Notes: a model not told the origin generated them from the letters alone. 64,000 bases of DNA from Bordetella ansorpii (GCF_900078315.1 NZ_FKBS01000029.1:618540-682539), one strand, 5' to 3'. Counted from the first letter of the stretch, positions 19,442-29,001 are shown. Program-made: numbers and translations.

Positions 19442-19944
19442 CGCTTTTTGCCCTTGAAATCCAGAACGGGATCCAGCTTGGCGCGCTCGATGTCATCGAG
19501 CGTGAAGCTCAGAACTTGGATATCGTTCTTTTTTGCCTCGAATTCGAGTGCGAATGTGATGGAAGTGGCGCGCGAGGCATCGGCCGGCGCGTCGGCGGGG
19601 GCCTCATCGGGCACGCGCAGGGTGCCGTTGAACACCTTGCGGCCATCGACCGCTTCGCGCAGCTTGATCTCGATGCGTTCGCCCGCGAAGCGCAGGAACT
19701 CGGCCCGGGTACGCAGCGGACGATCGACGCCGGGCGAGCCGACCTCGAGCCGCTTGTAGTCGATGTTCTCGACCTCGTAGACCCGTGACAGATGCTTCGA
19801 GACCTGTTCACAGTCTTCGATGCGTACGCCATCGACCTTGTCGATCGTGACGCGCAAAAGGCCCATGGCCGCGCGCTCGACGTCAACGAGTTCGACGTCG
19901 ATACCGGCCAGTGCCTCTTCGGTCAATGCGAATAAATCAGCCAT
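19438..19944 (-). CDS. rimP: Ribosome maturation factor RimP
   Basis: A 168-residue protein for 30S maturation. The N-terminal domain has [18 protein letters not shown] and the [25 protein letters not shown] region (about residues 48-70), with the conserved GSPGVDRPL signature. The C-terminal SH3-like part follows. Start at 19944 ([14 protein letters not shown]) is where family homology begins, although the ribosome site is weak (AGAG) and the frame stays open upstream through a terminator-like hairpin. It is first in the rimP-nusA-infB-rbfA-truB-typA operon and is overlapped by nusA. Confidence 0.94.
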   Translation of the reverse strand: MADLFALTEEALAGIDVELVDVERAAMGLLRVTIDKVDGVRIEDCEQVSKHLSRVYEVENIDYKRLEVGSPGVDRPLRTRAEFLRFAGERIEIKLREAVDGRKVFNGTLRVPDEAPADAPADASRATSITFALEFEAKKNDIQVLSFTLDDIERAKLDPVLDFKGKKR

Positions 19945-20029
19945 ACGCTCTAAAAATTGCCCCGTGCCGCACCCTTCGGCCCGCGGCCGCCCTGACAGGC
20001 GCCTGTTGCCTCGGGCCGACCCAGCGGCC

Positions 20030-20057
20030 AAAAAAAATGGGCTGCATACCCAGCCCA
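20030..20057 (-). terminator. Terminator-like hairpin inside the rimP leader
   Basis: On the minus strand TGGGCTG pairs with CAGCCCA (plus 20051-20057 and 20038-20044) around a six-base loop and is followed by eight T residues (A run at 20030-20037). This is a textbook intrinsic terminator, but it lies upstream of rimP rather than after a gene, so it could act as an attenuator or end a small leader RNA. Confidence 0.75.
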
Positions 20058-20166
20058 CCGTGATTCCAGCAGCCCTGCTCGAAAGCCCGGCGGCACCGAC
20101 TTGCGTAGGCGCGGCGCCAGGCTTGGGCTAGTGTCTACCTTGCTACGGCGATTGCGGCGCGTGACC

Positions 20167-20196
20167 TTGCTGCTTACGTCTTTGCTGCTTACGTCT
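20167..20196. repeat. 15-bp exact tandem duplication in rimP leader
   Basis: TTGCTGCTTACGTCT occurs twice in direct succession, with a diverged third partial copy following. It lies in untranslated leader sequence upstream of the attenuator-like hairpin. It may be a slippage product or part of an RNA structure. Confidence 0.9.
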
Positions 20197-20372
20197 CGCC
20201 GCTTATGTCACACCCTGCCGGTACATTCAGACCCAGACCCGGACAGAAGCTGGGTTCGGCTCCGGGTTCAGACCAATACCGGCGACCAATGCAATCGCCA
20301 TGAAACCATTGATTTTACCAGATAAACCGGCTAATTGCCTGGCCTGAACAGGGTTTACGCGAAGAAAGCTGC

Positions 20373-22433
20373 TCAGCGGTCCCGGCCACGGCCGCCCAGG
20401 AAGCCCAGGCGGGACTCGTGGGCAGCCGCGCCGCGCGGCTGCCAGTCATCGCCGCCACGGCCTCCCCCGTTGCCACCACCGCCGCCGCCGCCAGGCTTGC
20501 GACCGCGCGGCTTGCCTGGCGCCTTGTTACCGGGCGTGCCATTGCCACGCGCCGCCCCTTCCTGCTTGGGCCCCCGCGGAGCCGAGGCCTTCGGGCCGCC
20601 GGCGCGGCCGCCCTGCCCCTGGCCGTTGGGCTGCCCACCACCCGCCTGCTTGCGCGCCGCGCCCTGGCCGCCACGCGACTTGCCGCCGCCCGGCTTGGAC
20701 CTGACCACGCGCTGATCCGCTTCGGTGCTCGCCTGAGCGCCGAAGCCGGCATGGTTGCCGTTGGCGCCGCCATTGCCGCCGCCCGCGCCACGCCGGGCGC
20801 CGCCTGCCTTGGCGCCACCGGTCCTGTTGCCACCGCCCGCCCGGGGGCCGCCCGCCTTGCCGCCGCCCGCCTTGTTACCGCGCGCGCCGCCGCCTTCGTT
20901 GCCCATCGGGTGGCCATTGGCATAGCCGCCCGTGAACATCAGGCCGGTGCCGAACGGATCCGAGGGATAGGCCTGGCCGCCCGCCGCGCCGGCCCCGCCG
21001 GGACGACCGCCCTGCAGCTTGCCGCGGCGGCCGATACGCGCGCCGTTCATGCCGTTGCGCTCCATCGTGCCGAAGCCCGGAGGCAAGGCGCTGTCATGGG
21101 ATTGCGGCTGCTTCGAGCGGCGGCGGCCATCGCCGTCGTCGCCGTCACGCAGCAGGCCCAACTGCACCATCAGCGCGCTGACGACTTGCGCATCCACTTC
21201 TTCCCAGCGGCCGCGGCGCAGATTGCGCGGCAGCACGACGTCGCCGAAACGGGTGCGGATCAGTCGGCTGACGGTGACGCCCACCGACTCGAACATGCGG
21301 CGCACCTCGCGGTTGCGGCCTTCCTGCAGGGTGACGCGGTACCAGCGGTTGCTGCCGTCGCCGCCGATATAGTCCAGCGCGCCGAAGGCGGCCGTGCCGT
21401 CTTCCAGCTCGATGCCCTCGACCAGCGACTTGCGCGTGGCTTCGTCCATCTCGCCCAGCACGCGCACGGCGTACTCGCGCTCGGTGCCGTAACGGGGATG
21501 CATGATGCGATTGGCCATGTCGCCCGAGGTCGTGAAGATCAGCAGACCCTCGGTGTTCAGGTCGAGACGGCCGACCGACAGCCACTTGCCGGTGCGCAGC
21601 TTGGGCAGGCGCGCGAACACGCTGGCCCGGCCACCGGGATCGTCGTGGCTGACGATCTCGCCGGCCGGCTTGTGATACAGGATCACGCGCGGCGGCTTCT
21701 TGGTGTTGGTGCGCATGATCGGCTTGCCGTTGACGCGGACCTGGTCGTTGGGCGCGACGCGCTGGCCGATGTGGGCCGGCTCGCCATTGACCGATACACG
21801 GCCGGCGACGATCAACTCTTCCATTTCCCGGCGCGAACCGACGCCGGCATCGGCCAGGACCTTGTGCAGCTTGGGCATGACCGCATCGCTGTTCAGGTAC
21901 TTGCCCAGACGCTGCTCGGTGCGCGCATCGGCGTCCAGGTAGGACAGCGCCTGTTCGGTCTCGCGCTCGATCACACGCAGATCCGCATCGGACACCACCA
22001 CTTCTTCCGCCACGCCGTCGGCGCCGGCCTCTTCGACGCCTGGCGCGACATCGGCCTGGGGCTTGGGCGCGCGAGGAGCGCGAGGCGCTCTCGGGGCTTT
22101 GGGCGCAGCGGCAGCCTTGGCGGCCTTCGGCGCCCTGGGCGCCCTGGGAGGCTTGGAAGCAGCAGCCTGCGCGTCGGCGGCCACGGGCTCGCCGCCGCCA
22201 GTTTCTCCTGCCTCGCTGGCCGCACCGGGCGCGGCGGCGGCGTCGCCACGGCGACGGCGGAACGGCGTGCGCAGCTTGCGGCCCCGGGCGCGGTTCTCGC
22301 CGGCCTCGGCCCCTTCGGCACCGGCCTCGCGCGGCGCGCCATCCGCATTTTGCGTCGACGCGTTATCGGCGGCCGGGGCCCCTTCACGCGGGAAGGAAGT
22401 GTCTTCTTGTGTTGTATTGGTATCCGTTGTCAC
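20373..22433 (-). CDS. rluB: 23S rRNA pseudouridine(2605) synthase RluB, with long tails
   Basis: A RsuA/RluB-family pseudouridine synthase modifying 23S rRNA near position 2605. The core has an S4 RNA-binding domain (about residues 190-255; [22 protein letters not shown]) and the catalytic [18 protein letters not shown] with its Asp near 290. It is much longer than usual (686 residues): an Ala/Pro/acid-rich head of about 180 residues and a Gly/Ala/Lys/Arg-rich tail of about 250 residues, probably disordered. GTG at 22433 is chosen because GGAG lies 8 bases ahead; the upstream TTG at 22454 has none. It follows scpB by 17 nt. Confidence 0.92.
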   Translation of the reverse strand: MTTDTNTTQEDTSFPREGAPAADNASTQNADGAPREAGAEGAEAGENRARGRKLRTPFRRRRGDAAAAPGAASEAGETGGGEPVAADAQAAASKPPRAPRAPKAAKAAAAPKAPRAPRAPRAPKPQADVAPGVEEAGADGVAEEVVVSDADLRVIERETEQALSYLDADARTEQRLGKYLNSDAVMPKLHKVLADAGVGSRREMEELIVAGRVSVNGEPAHIGQRVAPNDQVRVNGKPIMRTNTKKPPRVILYHKPAGEIVSHDDPGGRASVFARLPKLRTGKWLSVGRLDLNTEGLLIFTTSGDMANRIMHPRYGTEREYAVRVLGEMDEATRKSLVEGIELEDGTAAFGALDYIGGDGSNRWYRVTLQEGRNREVRRMFESVGVTVSRLIRTRFGDVVLPRNLRRGRWEEVDAQVVSALMVQLGLLRDGDDGDGRRRSKQPQSHDSALPPGFGTMERNGMNGARIGRRGKLQGGRPGGAGAAGGQAYPSDPFGTGLMFTGGYANGHPMGNEGGGARGNKAGGGKAGGPRAGGGNRTGGAKAGGARRGAGGGNGGANGNHAGFGAQASTEADQRVVRSKPGGGKSRGGQGAARKQAGGGQPNGQGQGGRAGGPKASAPRGPKQEGAARGNGTPGNKAPGKPRGRKPGGGGGGGNGGGRGGDDWQPRGAAAHESRLGFLGGRGRDR

Positions 22434-22450
22434 TGAGACAGCTCCGAATG

Positions 22451-23578
22451 TCAAACTTTGGGGGGCCTGCCGACGGCAGGCACATCATCTTGGTCGGGGT
22501 CGGACGGCGTCGCGGGGACGCTGTCCGGCTTGGGCGGCACGATCTCGGGCTCGAGACCGGGCGACGTGAATTCAGGTTGACGCGGGTCCGGCTGTATTTC
22601 CGGAGAAGCATTGGGCGGGGTGATGTGATCGCCCAGGATCCGTTCGACATGGTCGCCCTGGATCGGCATCACCTCGGGCAGGTCAGGCAAAGGCTCGGGC
22701 GTCATGCCGCCCGCGGCCTGCAGCCGGGACTCATCGGGTTCGGCATCGGCGGATTCACCGGATGCGTCCGCTTCGGCGCCGGCATCGTTGCCGGCATCGA
22801 TGTTGTTGTCAGGGACATCCGCCTCGGCGGCTTCGCGCAAGCCGGCATCGGATTGGCCGACACCGTCGTCATGGGCAGCATCGCCTGCAGCATCCCCCAT
22901 GCCCGCATCCGGCACTAGGGGCGCATCCGCGTCGGCGGGCGCCGCTGCCGGCATACCGGCGTCGGGCATCATACCCTCTGGCGAGGCGCTTGCGGAACCG
23001 GCGCCGCCGATCTCGAGCGTGGCCCCGCCCAGATCGAGGCCCGCCAGCGCGGCAACCGCATCCGTGGACTCCAGCGCCGGCAGCTCATCCAGGGCGCGCA
23101 AACCGAGATCATCCAGGAAGTGCCGCGTCGTGGCAAACAACGCCGGACGGCCAGGCGCGTCACGATGGCCGATCACCTCGATCCAGCCACGATCTTCCAG
23201 CACCTTCACGATCTGCGACGACACCGTGACGCCACGGATATCCTCGATGTCGCCGCGCGTCACCGGCTGGCGCCACGCCACGATGGCCAGCGTTTCGAGC
23301 ACGGCACGCGAATACTTGGGCGGCTTCTCGGGATTGAGCCGCTCGAGATAGCGCTGCATGCCGGGGCGGCTCTGGAAACGCCAGCCCGAGGCCAGTTGCA
23401 CCAGCTCCAGGCCGCGATCGACCCACTGCCCCTGCAAGGTTTCCAGCCAGAGTTTCAGCTTGGCATTGTCGACATCCGAGCCTTCGCCGAACAGCTTGCG
23501 CAGCTCGGCCGGCTGCATGGGCTGGGACGCGCACAACAGTGCGGTTTCCAGCACCAGAATTGCCTCATTCTCGTTCAT
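22451..23578 (-). CDS. scpB: Chromosome segregation/condensation protein ScpB with acidic tail
   Basis: ScpB is the kleisin-associated partner of SMC and ScpA, forming the condensin that organises the chromosome. The winged-helix core (about residues 1-165) shows [19 protein letters not shown] and [23 protein letters not shown]. From about residue 185 to 375 the protein is a low-complexity tail rich in Asp, Ala, Pro and Glu, roughly doubling the usual length of about 190. No scpA is in this window. It is divergent from tRNA-fMet and upstream of rluB in one transcript. Confidence 0.94.
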   Translation of the reverse strand: MNENEAILVLETALLCASQPMQPAELRKLFGEGSDVDNAKLKLWLETLQGQWVDRGLELVQLASGWRFQSRPGMQRYLERLNPEKPPKYSRAVLETLAIVAWRQPVTRGDIEDIRGVTVSSQIVKVLEDRGWIEVIGHRDAPGRPALFATTRHFLDDLGLRALDELPALESTDAVAALAGLDLGGATLEIGGAGSASASPEGMMPDAGMPAAAPADADAPLVPDAGMGDAAGDAAHDDGVGQSDAGLREAAEADVPDNNIDAGNDAGAEADASGESADAEPDESRLQAAGGMTPEPLPDLPEVMPIQGDHVERILGDHITPPNASPEIQPDPRQPEFTSPGLEPEIVPPKPDSVPATPSDPDQDDVPAVGRPPKV

Positions 23579-23606
23579 CGATACTCAGTATTGAAATGGG
23601 GCCAAC

Positions 23607-23635
23607 TTGCAAGAATTTCGAAACATGTTTAATAT
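23607..23635 (+). promoter_or_regulatory. Sigma-70 promoter of tRNA-fMet
   Basis: TTGCAA (23607-23612), a 17-base spacer and TAATAT (23630-23635), ending 13 bases before the first tRNA nucleotide. Spacing and position are as expected for a strong stable-RNA promoter. It lies in the gap divergent to scpB. Confidence 0.8.
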
Positions 23636-23648
23636 TCTGTTCTTCAGA

Positions 23649-23725
<77 letters not shown>

Positions 23726-23736
23726 AATCTCGATTC

Positions 23737-23765
23737 AAGGCCTGGCCATCGCGCCGGGCCTTTTT
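23737..23765 (+). terminator. Terminator of tRNA-fMet
   Basis: AAGGCCTGGC pairs with GCCGGGCCTT (10-bp stem with one G-U pair, six-base loop) and runs into TTTTTC. It lies 11 nt after the tRNA. Confidence 0.85.
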
Positions 23766-24779
23766 CGTTTGGGCTCGCGCCCGGGCAATCTCGGCACAGA
23801 CCAGGACGAAGCCCCCCATCGGATGGCCGGACATCGAACAGCCGGGCAGCGGGCCGCCGAATACAGCCCGCGCTACAGCCCGAGCCGGCGCCACGCGCCG
23901 CATCGCGGCGACATGCGGCCCGGCCACGATGCGCCTGCCCGCCGAATCCGCGACGCACGCCTCAGACCGGTGTAGCGCTCGCCGCGACACGACGGCGCCA
24001 GCAGCCGACTGCGCACCCAAGCCCCACGCGGACAAGGCGCACCGCAACACCAGCCGCGTCGCCACCTCCACCCCAGGACCCAACACGCCAGAGCCAGCCA
24101 CGCGCACGCCCGCCACCCGGCTTGGATGCGTTGCTGCAATGGCATACCCTGCGGCACCGAAGGACGTAACGATCACGAGCTTCCTGTTGTTGATGTTGCG
24201 CGAATCTCGCGCCCCCACGCCTGCGGCGACGCGGCATGATGGCCGCGCACCCGCCTGAATGCCGTGCATTGCCCGCGCCCTGAAAGCCCGGCACGAAGCA
24301 GAACACCCAGGGAGGCAGGCAAAACAACTGCAATGAACTGAATCGCCGCGAGACCCTGCCAAGCGGGTTCGACCGGCCCATGCCCCAAGGCATGACACGC
24401 ATGGCCCGGATGAGGCCTGACCTTGCACGCACTCGATGGCGCGGGCTTGCCTTGGCGATTCTTAGTAGTTTTCAGGACGACAAGCGCCGTTTTTCCGCGG
24501 ACTCGGTTGGAGCCAACGCCTGTCTTGCAGGCAACGGAATCGGCATCGCCGGTTTGATCGGCCAGCCCGGGCACTGCGGCAAACCCGATGGCACCCCGGC
24601 ATTGCAAAGGCGGGAATCGGTTTGGCGTACGGGGACTGGTTGGGCCTATCGGGCCCGGCTGCGGCGATCCGCCACAGCCCAAACAGGCATCAGACGTTAC
24701 GATTATACCCCCATCACGTACGCGGCGAAAGCAAGCAGGCTTACCCGGCACGGCGGCAACCGGGATCGGCCGCCTTCGC
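23766..24779. other. One kilobase without a supported gene
   Basis: Open frames occur on both strands, but none has a ribosome site, recognisable domain or natural end: one minus-strand frame even runs through the terminator and tRNA-fMet. The base composition stays GC-rich. A perfect TATAAT on the minus strand (plus 24702-24707) could be an orphan -10 box pointing away from the CobW-type gene. It may be decayed coding DNA or hold an unrecognised RNA. Confidence 0.5.
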
Positions 24780-25778
24780 TCAGGGCGCGGATTGATGCAA
24801 GGCCTTGCGCACCGTTTCCAGCACCGCATCGCGCTCGTGGCCGCGCATCAGGAAGACCAGGCAGGAAGCCCGACTGTCGCCCGGCCACTCCGGCAGCATC
24901 TCGAGCGGGTACAACTGGCGATGCACGCCATGCACCGCACACGGCAGCGCCTCGCCCTCGAAGCAGATCAGGCCCTTCATGCGCAGCAGGCCCTGATCGT
25001 AGGCGGCCTGCACATCGTGCATGCCGGCCAGGAAGGCGCCTCGACTGATGGGCGATGACAAGGTCATCGAAAAATGCGACAGGCCAGGATGCCGCTCGAG
25101 CCGGGATGCGCCGAACGCCCCAAGCCACCGCCCCATGCGCATTGCCTGCTCGCCCCGTTCGACCGGCCGGACATGCAGCAGCAGCTCATCCAACGGACCA
25201 TCGCGACGCAGCACGCAAATGGGCACGCCGGGGTTGGCCGCCTCGACCTCATGGCGCGCCACCTCGACTTGCCCCGGGGCGCACAGATCCGCCTTGCTGA
25301 GCGCCACGACGTCGGCCAGGGCAATCTGCTGCGCGGCCTCGGGCTGGCGGCGCAACTGGTCGCCGACGTGCTGCACGTCGGCCACGGCGATCGATCCCTG
25401 GTAGACGAAGCGCTCGGCCAGGAAGGCGTCGTGGCGCACGGTGAACATGATGGCCGCGGGGCTGGCCAGACCGGTGGTCTCGACCAGGACGTGGGAAAAC
25501 GGCCGTATCTGCCGGCGCAAGGCCAGCATGAAGAGATCCCGCAAGGTATCGGCCAGGCCGCCGCTGGCGGAGCAGCAGATGCAGCCGCCTTCGAGCAGCA
25601 CGATACGGCCATCGACGGCGCGCACCAGATGGTGGTCGACCCCGATATCGCCGAATTCATTGACGATGACCGCGGCGCCCGCATAAGCCGGCTCGCGCAC
25701 CAACCGATTGAGCAGCGTGGTCTTGCCGCTGCCCAGGAATCCCGTCAGTACCGTCAAAGCGATGCGCCGATCAGCCAT
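24780..25778 (-). CDS. CobW/G3E family GTPase (metallochaperone-like)
   Basis: A 332-residue G3E GTPase of the COG0523/CobW group. It has a Walker A GFLGSGKT (residues 13-20), the EFGDIGVDHHLV switch region (41-52), a metal-binding GGCICC (C66, C68, C69), SKADL as the base-recognition loop, and a CobW C-terminal domain (about 230-320). Members insert or deliver zinc, cobalt or other metals; the metal here is not evident. The ATG at 25778 follows GGAGAAGG; a longer open frame upstream has no family likeness. It stands alone, with hairpins in its leader. Confidence 0.9.
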   Translation of the reverse strand: MADRRIALTVLTGFLGSGKTTLLNRLVREPAYAGAAVIVNEFGDIGVDHHLVRAVDGRIVLLEGGCICCSASGGLADTLRDLFMLALRRQIRPFSHVLVETTGLASPAAIMFTVRHDAFLAERFVYQGSIAVADVQHVGDQLRRQPEAAQQIALADVVALSKADLCAPGQVEVARHEVEAANPGVPICVLRRDGPLDELLLHVRPVERGEQAMRMGRWLGAFGASRLERHPGLSHFSMTLSSPISRGAFLAGMHDVQAAYDQGLLRMKGLICFEGEALPCAVHGVHRQLYPLEMLPEWPGDSRASCLVFLMRGHERDAVLETVRKALHQSAP

Positions 25779-26191
25779 GGACGCCGCCCTTCTCCTCAAA
25801 CGAACGGACCGCCCATGCGGTCCGCGCGGCGTCCTGTGAACGCCCAGCCCTCCCGAGCCCGCACACGCCGGCGGCAATCGCCGCCAGGGATGTGTCTTTC
25901 GCGCAGCGTAGCAGGAACTGCTGGCGAAAGCTCGGCCGTTATGACACCCAAGAAATAACTGATGCGCATGGATCGACGAATGGCGCGCCCCAGCGGCGGC
26001 ATGCCCGCACAACGCGCGAGACCTGGAGGGGCATCCACGATGGATGCCTGGCGCCATTGCCTGGCGTGTCGAGAATCGGGAGACGGCGGCTTTTCTGCGT
26101 GGCCGGCTTCCCGATCCGAAGCGTCGCGAAGCGGCTCGTGCGGCGGAGCACTTCGTCCATGATGAAGCCTTTACGGCAGGCCCCGGAAAAC
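25779..26191 (-). other. Leader and intergenic region of the CobW-type gene
   Basis: About 410 nt with no supported gene. Next to the start lies a perfect 8-bp hairpin, CGGACCGC (25805-25812) with GCGGTCCG (25817-25824) and a four-base loop, and further up GGCGGC-AATC-GCCGCC. On the minus strand both would be in the 5' leader, so they could influence expression, but no known riboswitch class was recognised and no convincing promoter was found. Confidence 0.45.
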
Positions 26192-26223
26192 CAAAAGGGC
26201 CACGCTGCGAACAACGTGGCCCT
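26192..26223 (-). terminator. Terminator of tRNA-Asn
   Basis: AGGGCCACG (26196-26204) pairs with CGTGGCCCT (26215-26223) around a ten-base loop; on the minus strand it is followed by TTTT. It lies 9 nt after the tRNA-Asn 3' end. Confidence 0.85.
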
Positions 26224-26231
26224 GCAATGCT

Positions 26232-26307
26232 TGGCTCCCCGAACTGGATTCGAACCAGTGACCTGCGGATTAACAGTCCGTCGCTCTACCGACTGAGCTA
26301 TCGGGGA
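26232..26307 (-). tRNA. tRNA-Asn (GTT anticodon)
   Basis: A 76-nt cloverleaf on the minus strand with encoded CCA. Acceptor TCCCCGA pairs with TCGGGGA, the D arm reads GCTCAGTCGGTAGAGC, the anticodon loop is CTGTTAA with GTT, and the T arm is CTGGTTCGAATCCAG. It has its own promoter and terminator and is divergent from tRNA-Thr. Confidence 0.98.
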
Positions 26308-26320
26308 CCAGAGAAACGAG

Positions 26321-26349
26321 ATTATGCACAGTTTTTTACGATCACGCAA
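26321..26349 (-). promoter_or_regulatory. Sigma-70 promoter of tRNA-Asn
   Basis: On the minus strand TTGCGT (plus 26344-26349), a 17-base spacer and CATAAT (plus 26321-26326), ending 13 bases before the tRNA. The geometry matches the tRNA-fMet promoter in this window. Confidence 0.75.
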
Positions 26350-26431
26350 GTTGGGGCAATTACAACCCGACGGCTTGGCGAGCGAGGCGCATGCCTACGC
26401 AAAGCCATCATCACTTTCATCGCAACGCTTC

Positions 26432-26461
26432 TTTACTCGCACAAAAAAATTGTGGTAAGAT
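26432..26461 (+). promoter_or_regulatory. Possible promoter of tRNA-Thr
   Basis: TTTACT (26432-26437), an 18-base AT-rich spacer and TAAGAT (26456-26461). It would give a leader of about 60 nt before the tRNA, so a second, closer promoter cannot be excluded. Confidence 0.4.
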
Positions 26462-26529
26462 TGCGGTCTTCGCTAGCCAAGACGGTTTTAAATAACCACT
26501 TGAAGAAAGCGATAAAGATTTCGGTTTTT

Positions 26530-26605
26530 GCCGGTGTAGCTCAGTTGGTAGAGCAGCGCATTCGTAATGCGAAGGTCGTAGGTTCGACTCCTATCTCCGG
26601 CACCA
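26530..26605 (+). tRNA. tRNA-Thr (CGT anticodon)
   Basis: A 76-nt cloverleaf with encoded CCA. The acceptor GCCGGTG pairs with TCCGGC-type 3' sequence, the D arm is GCTCAGTTGGTAGAGC, the anticodon stem GCGCATT/AATGCGA encloses CGT, and the T arm is GTAGGTTCGACTCCTAT. A strong terminator follows after two bases. Confidence 0.97.
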
Positions 26606-26607
26606 AA

Positions 26608-26639
26608 AAAAGGGCAGCCCCCACAAGGGCTGCCCTTTT
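26608..26639 (+). terminator. Terminator of tRNA-Thr
   Basis: AAAAGGGCAGCCC (26608-26620) pairs with GGGCTGCCCTTTT (26627-26639), 13 bp with a six-base loop. A and T runs on both flanks mean it could also stop transcripts coming from the maiA side. Confidence 0.92.
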
Positions 26640-26795
26640 GCTTTGCGCCGCGTTCGCGCGCAATACGCCACGAAAAAGCGCCGCAAAAAAGGCGGCTCGT
26701 CGGAAAGCCGCCCCTCTTTCATTCGCCCTCGGGCCGAAGCCGGCTGCCTGCTGGCATGAACCGGCCGGCATCCACGCCAGTGGTAAGCGGACGCC

Positions 26796-27440
26796 CTACT
26801 CCGCGTCCGGCTGCCGCTCAGGCGCCGCATCCTGGAACGCCTTCAGCGCCTGGCAGGCCGCGTCGATGCGCACCAGCGTGGGAAACGCCGACAGATCGCA
26901 ATCGAAACGCCGCGCATTGAATATCTGCGGCACCAGGCACAGATCCGCCAAGGTGGGCGTATCGCCATGGCAGAAACGGCCCGTCTGCGGGGAGCCCGCC
27001 AGCATCTGCTCGAGCCCGCCCAGGCCCACGTCGATCCAGTGGCGATACCAGCCGTTCTTGGCTTCCTCGTCCACCTTCAGGTCGTGCTTCAGGTACTTCA
27101 GCACGCGCAGGTTGTTCAACGGATGGATGTCGCACGCCAGCGTCAACGCGATGGCGCGCACGCGCGCACGGCCCGCGGCGTCCGCCGGCAACAGGGCGGG
27201 CTGCGGATGCGTTTCGTCCAGGTACTCGATGATGGCCAGCGACTGGCCCAGCGTCAGGTCGCCATCGACCAGCGTCGGCACCAGCGCGTTGGGATTGACC
27301 TGCCGATAGGCCGGCGCCAGTTGCTGCCCTCCACCCTTGACCAGATGCACGGGCACGGTCTCGTAGGGCAGCCCCTTCAAGTTCAGGGCGATGCGGACGC
27401 GGTAGGCGGCCGAGCTGCGGAAATAGCTGTACAGCTGCAT
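26796..27440 (-). CDS. maiA: Maleylacetoacetate isomerase
   Basis: A 214-residue zeta-class glutathione transferase that isomerises maleylacetoacetate (or maleylpyruvate) in aromatic amino acid or gentisate breakdown. The N-terminal thioredoxin fold has LYSYFRSSAAYRVRIALNLKG, the zeta-class glutathione site, with Ala in place of the Cys seen in some relatives. The C-terminal helical domain includes ACDIHPLNNLRVLKYL. The ATG at 27440 is where homology starts, with GGAG ten bases ahead. No hmgA or fahA is nearby, so its pathway partners are elsewhere. Confidence 0.93.
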   Translation of the reverse strand: MQLYSYFRSSAAYRVRIALNLKGLPYETVPVHLVKGGGQQLAPAYRQVNPNALVPTLVDGDLTLGQSLAIIEYLDETHPQPALLPADAAGRARVRAIALTLACDIHPLNNLRVLKYLKHDLKVDEEAKNGWYRHWIDVGLGGLEQMLAGSPQTGRFCHGDTPTLADLCLVPQIFNARRFDCDLSAFPTLVRIDAACQALKAFQDAAPERQPDAE

Positions 27441-27566
27441 GAAGTGTCGTCTCCTCGATGCGCCGCGCGGCAGGCGGCGCGATTGGCTTGCATGTCCTGC
27501 GCCGCCGCGCACCAGACGCGGCGGGGCGATCCATTCCGGGCGCGATGCCCCCCGGAACGCCATCCC

Positions 27567-28544
27567 TTACTGGCCGACGGCCGTCGTCTTGCGCGACAGT
27601 TCCTTGGGTAGCGGGAAGGCCACGTTTTCTTCCAGGCCCTGCATGGTGCGCACGGATACAGCGCCCAGTTCCTTCACGCGCTCGATCACCTGCTGCACCA
27701 GTACTTCCGGCGCCGACGCGCCCGCGGTGATGCCGATGCGCTGGCGGCCTTCGAGCCAGGCGGCGTCGATGGCCTCGGCGCCATCGACCAGATAGGCCGC
27801 GGCGCCCAGCCGCTGCGCCACTTCGCGCAGGCGGTTGGAGTTCGAACTGTTGGGGCTGCCCACCACCAGCACCAGGTCGCATTCGGGCGCCATGACCTTG
27901 ACCGCGTCCTGGCGGTTCTGCGTGGCGTAGCAGATGTCGCTTTTCTTGGGCTCGGCGATGGTGGGGAAACGCGCCTTCAGGGCCGCCGCCACCACCGCCG
28001 CGTCGTCCACCGACAGCGTGGTCTGGGTGACGTAGGCCATGTTGTCGGGATTCTGCACCTGCAGGGCCTCGACGTCCTCGACGGTTTCGACCAGGTACAT
28101 GCCGCCGCCCTCGGCCTGGCCCAGCGTGCCCTCGACCTCGGGGTGGCCCTTGTGGCCGATCATGATGATCTCGCGGCCGGCGGCGCGCATGCGCGCGACC
28201 TCGATGTGCACCTTGGTGACCAGGGGGCAGGTGGCGTCGAACACGCGCTGGCCGCGCGCCTCCGCCTCGGCGCGCACCGCCTTGGGTACGCCATGCGCGG
28301 AGAACACGACGATGGCGCCGGATGGGGCGTCTTCGAGCTCATCGATGAAGATGGCGCCCTTGGCACGCAGGTCCGCCACCACGTAGCGGTTGTGCACGAT
28401 CTCGTGGCGCACGTAGATGGGCGCGCCATGCAGCTCGAGCGCGCGCTCGACGATGTCGATGGCGCGATCGACGCCCGCGCAGAAGCCGCGCGGTTGGGCC
28501 AGCAGGACCTCGGCGTCGGGACGGGTAACGGCAACGGACTGCAT
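27567..28544 (-). CDS. ispH: 4-hydroxy-3-methylbut-2-enyl diphosphate reductase IspH
   Basis: A 325-residue iron-sulphur enzyme for the last step of the MEP pathway, making IPP and DMAPP. The three cluster cysteines are C22 ([10 protein letters not shown]), C106 ([12 protein letters not shown]) and C205 ([10 protein letters not shown]). FSAHGVP and [11 protein letters not shown] are also present. It begins 1 nt after the FKBP gene's stop, an order (fkpB-ispH) also found in E. coli. The isoprenoid made feeds quinones, undecaprenol and, here, the hpn squalene genes. Confidence 0.97.
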   Translation of the reverse strand: MQSVAVTRPDAEVLLAQPRGFCAGVDRAIDIVERALELHGAPIYVRHEIVHNRYVVADLRAKGAIFIDELEDAPSGAIVVFSAHGVPKAVRAEAEARGQRVFDATCPLVTKVHIEVARMRAAGREIIMIGHKGHPEVEGTLGQAEGGGMYLVETVEDVEALQVQNPDNMAYVTQTTLSVDDAAVVAAALKARFPTIAEPKKSDICYATQNRQDAVKVMAPECDLVLVVGSPNSSNSNRLREVAQRLGAAAYLVDGAEAIDAAWLEGRQRIGITAGASAPEVLVQQVIERVKELGAVSVRTMQGLEENVAFPLPKELSRKTTAVGQ

Positions 28545-28545
28545 G

Positions 28546-29001
28546 TCAGAGGACTCCCAGGATGGAGACGTCGATCCGCAGGGCGGCGCCCGCCATGGGA
28601 TGGTTGAAGTCGAACAGCGCCCAGTCGTCGTTGATTTCCTTCAGGATGCCGGAGTAGCGGCCGCCGTTGGGCGCGGCGAATTCGACCAGGTCGCCCGGAT
28701 CGAAGGTGGCATCGGGGCCCGCGTGCTCGGCCAGCATGCCGCGCGTGACACGCTGGATGAGCTCGGGGTTGCGCTCGCCATAGGCATCGGCGGGCGCCAG
28801 GGTGACGCTGAAGCTTTCGCCTTCGGCGTGGCCCAGCAGCGCGGCCTCCAGGCCGGGGGCCCACTGGCCGCTGCCCATCTGCAGCGTGGCGGGCCGGCCG
28901 TCGAAGGTGTCTGCGAACACCGAGCCCTCGGCCGGGCCCGAGGCCAGGACGATGCGGTAATGGAGGGTGAGGTAGGAGTCCGGACGGATCAAAACATTCA
29001 C
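28546..29001 (-). CDS. FKBP-type peptidyl-prolyl isomerase (SlpA/FkpB-like)
   Basis: A small FKBP-type prolyl isomerase: [31 protein letters not shown] opens the fold, an insert-in-flap region with GDLVEFA follows, and the protein ends at GVL. Start is uncertain: GTG 29001 gives 151 residues ([16 protein letters not shown]); TTG 29022 has a GGTGG sequence ahead. No ATG is available in frame nearby, and the much longer open frame upstream is radC shadow. It is one base from ispH, the E. coli fkpB-ispH arrangement, and divergent from radC. Confidence 0.88.
   Translation of the reverse strand: MNVLIRPDSYLTLHYRIVLASGPAEGSVFADTFDGRPATLQMGSGQWAPGLEAALLGHAEGESFSVTLAPADAYGERNPELIQRVTRGMLAEHAGPDATFDPGDLVEFAAPNGGRYSGILKEINDDWALFDFNHPMAGAALRIDVSILGVL

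Larger units (their letters stand above)
19945..20317 (-). promoter_or_regulatory. Long 5' leader and putative promoter of the rimP operon
   Basis: About 370 nt between rluB and rimP hold no gene. A TAAAAT -10-like hexamer on the minus strand (plus 20312-20317) would start a transcript near 20305, giving an untranslated leader of roughly 360 nt; the -35 is weak. The leader carries an exact 15-bp tandem duplication (20167-20196) and a hairpin with a T8 tail (20030-20057) about 90 nt before rimP. In E. coli the same operon begins with a tRNA gene (metY); none is found here. Confidence 0.5.

Noticed and set aside
20058..20372. A tRNA gene ahead of rimP, as in E. coli
   Set aside because: No cloverleaf could be built on either strand in this gap.
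24173..24829. A minus-strand frame downstream of the orphan TATAAT
   Set aside because: No start codon with a ribosome site after the possible promoter, no domains, and it overlaps the end of the CobW-type gene in another frame.
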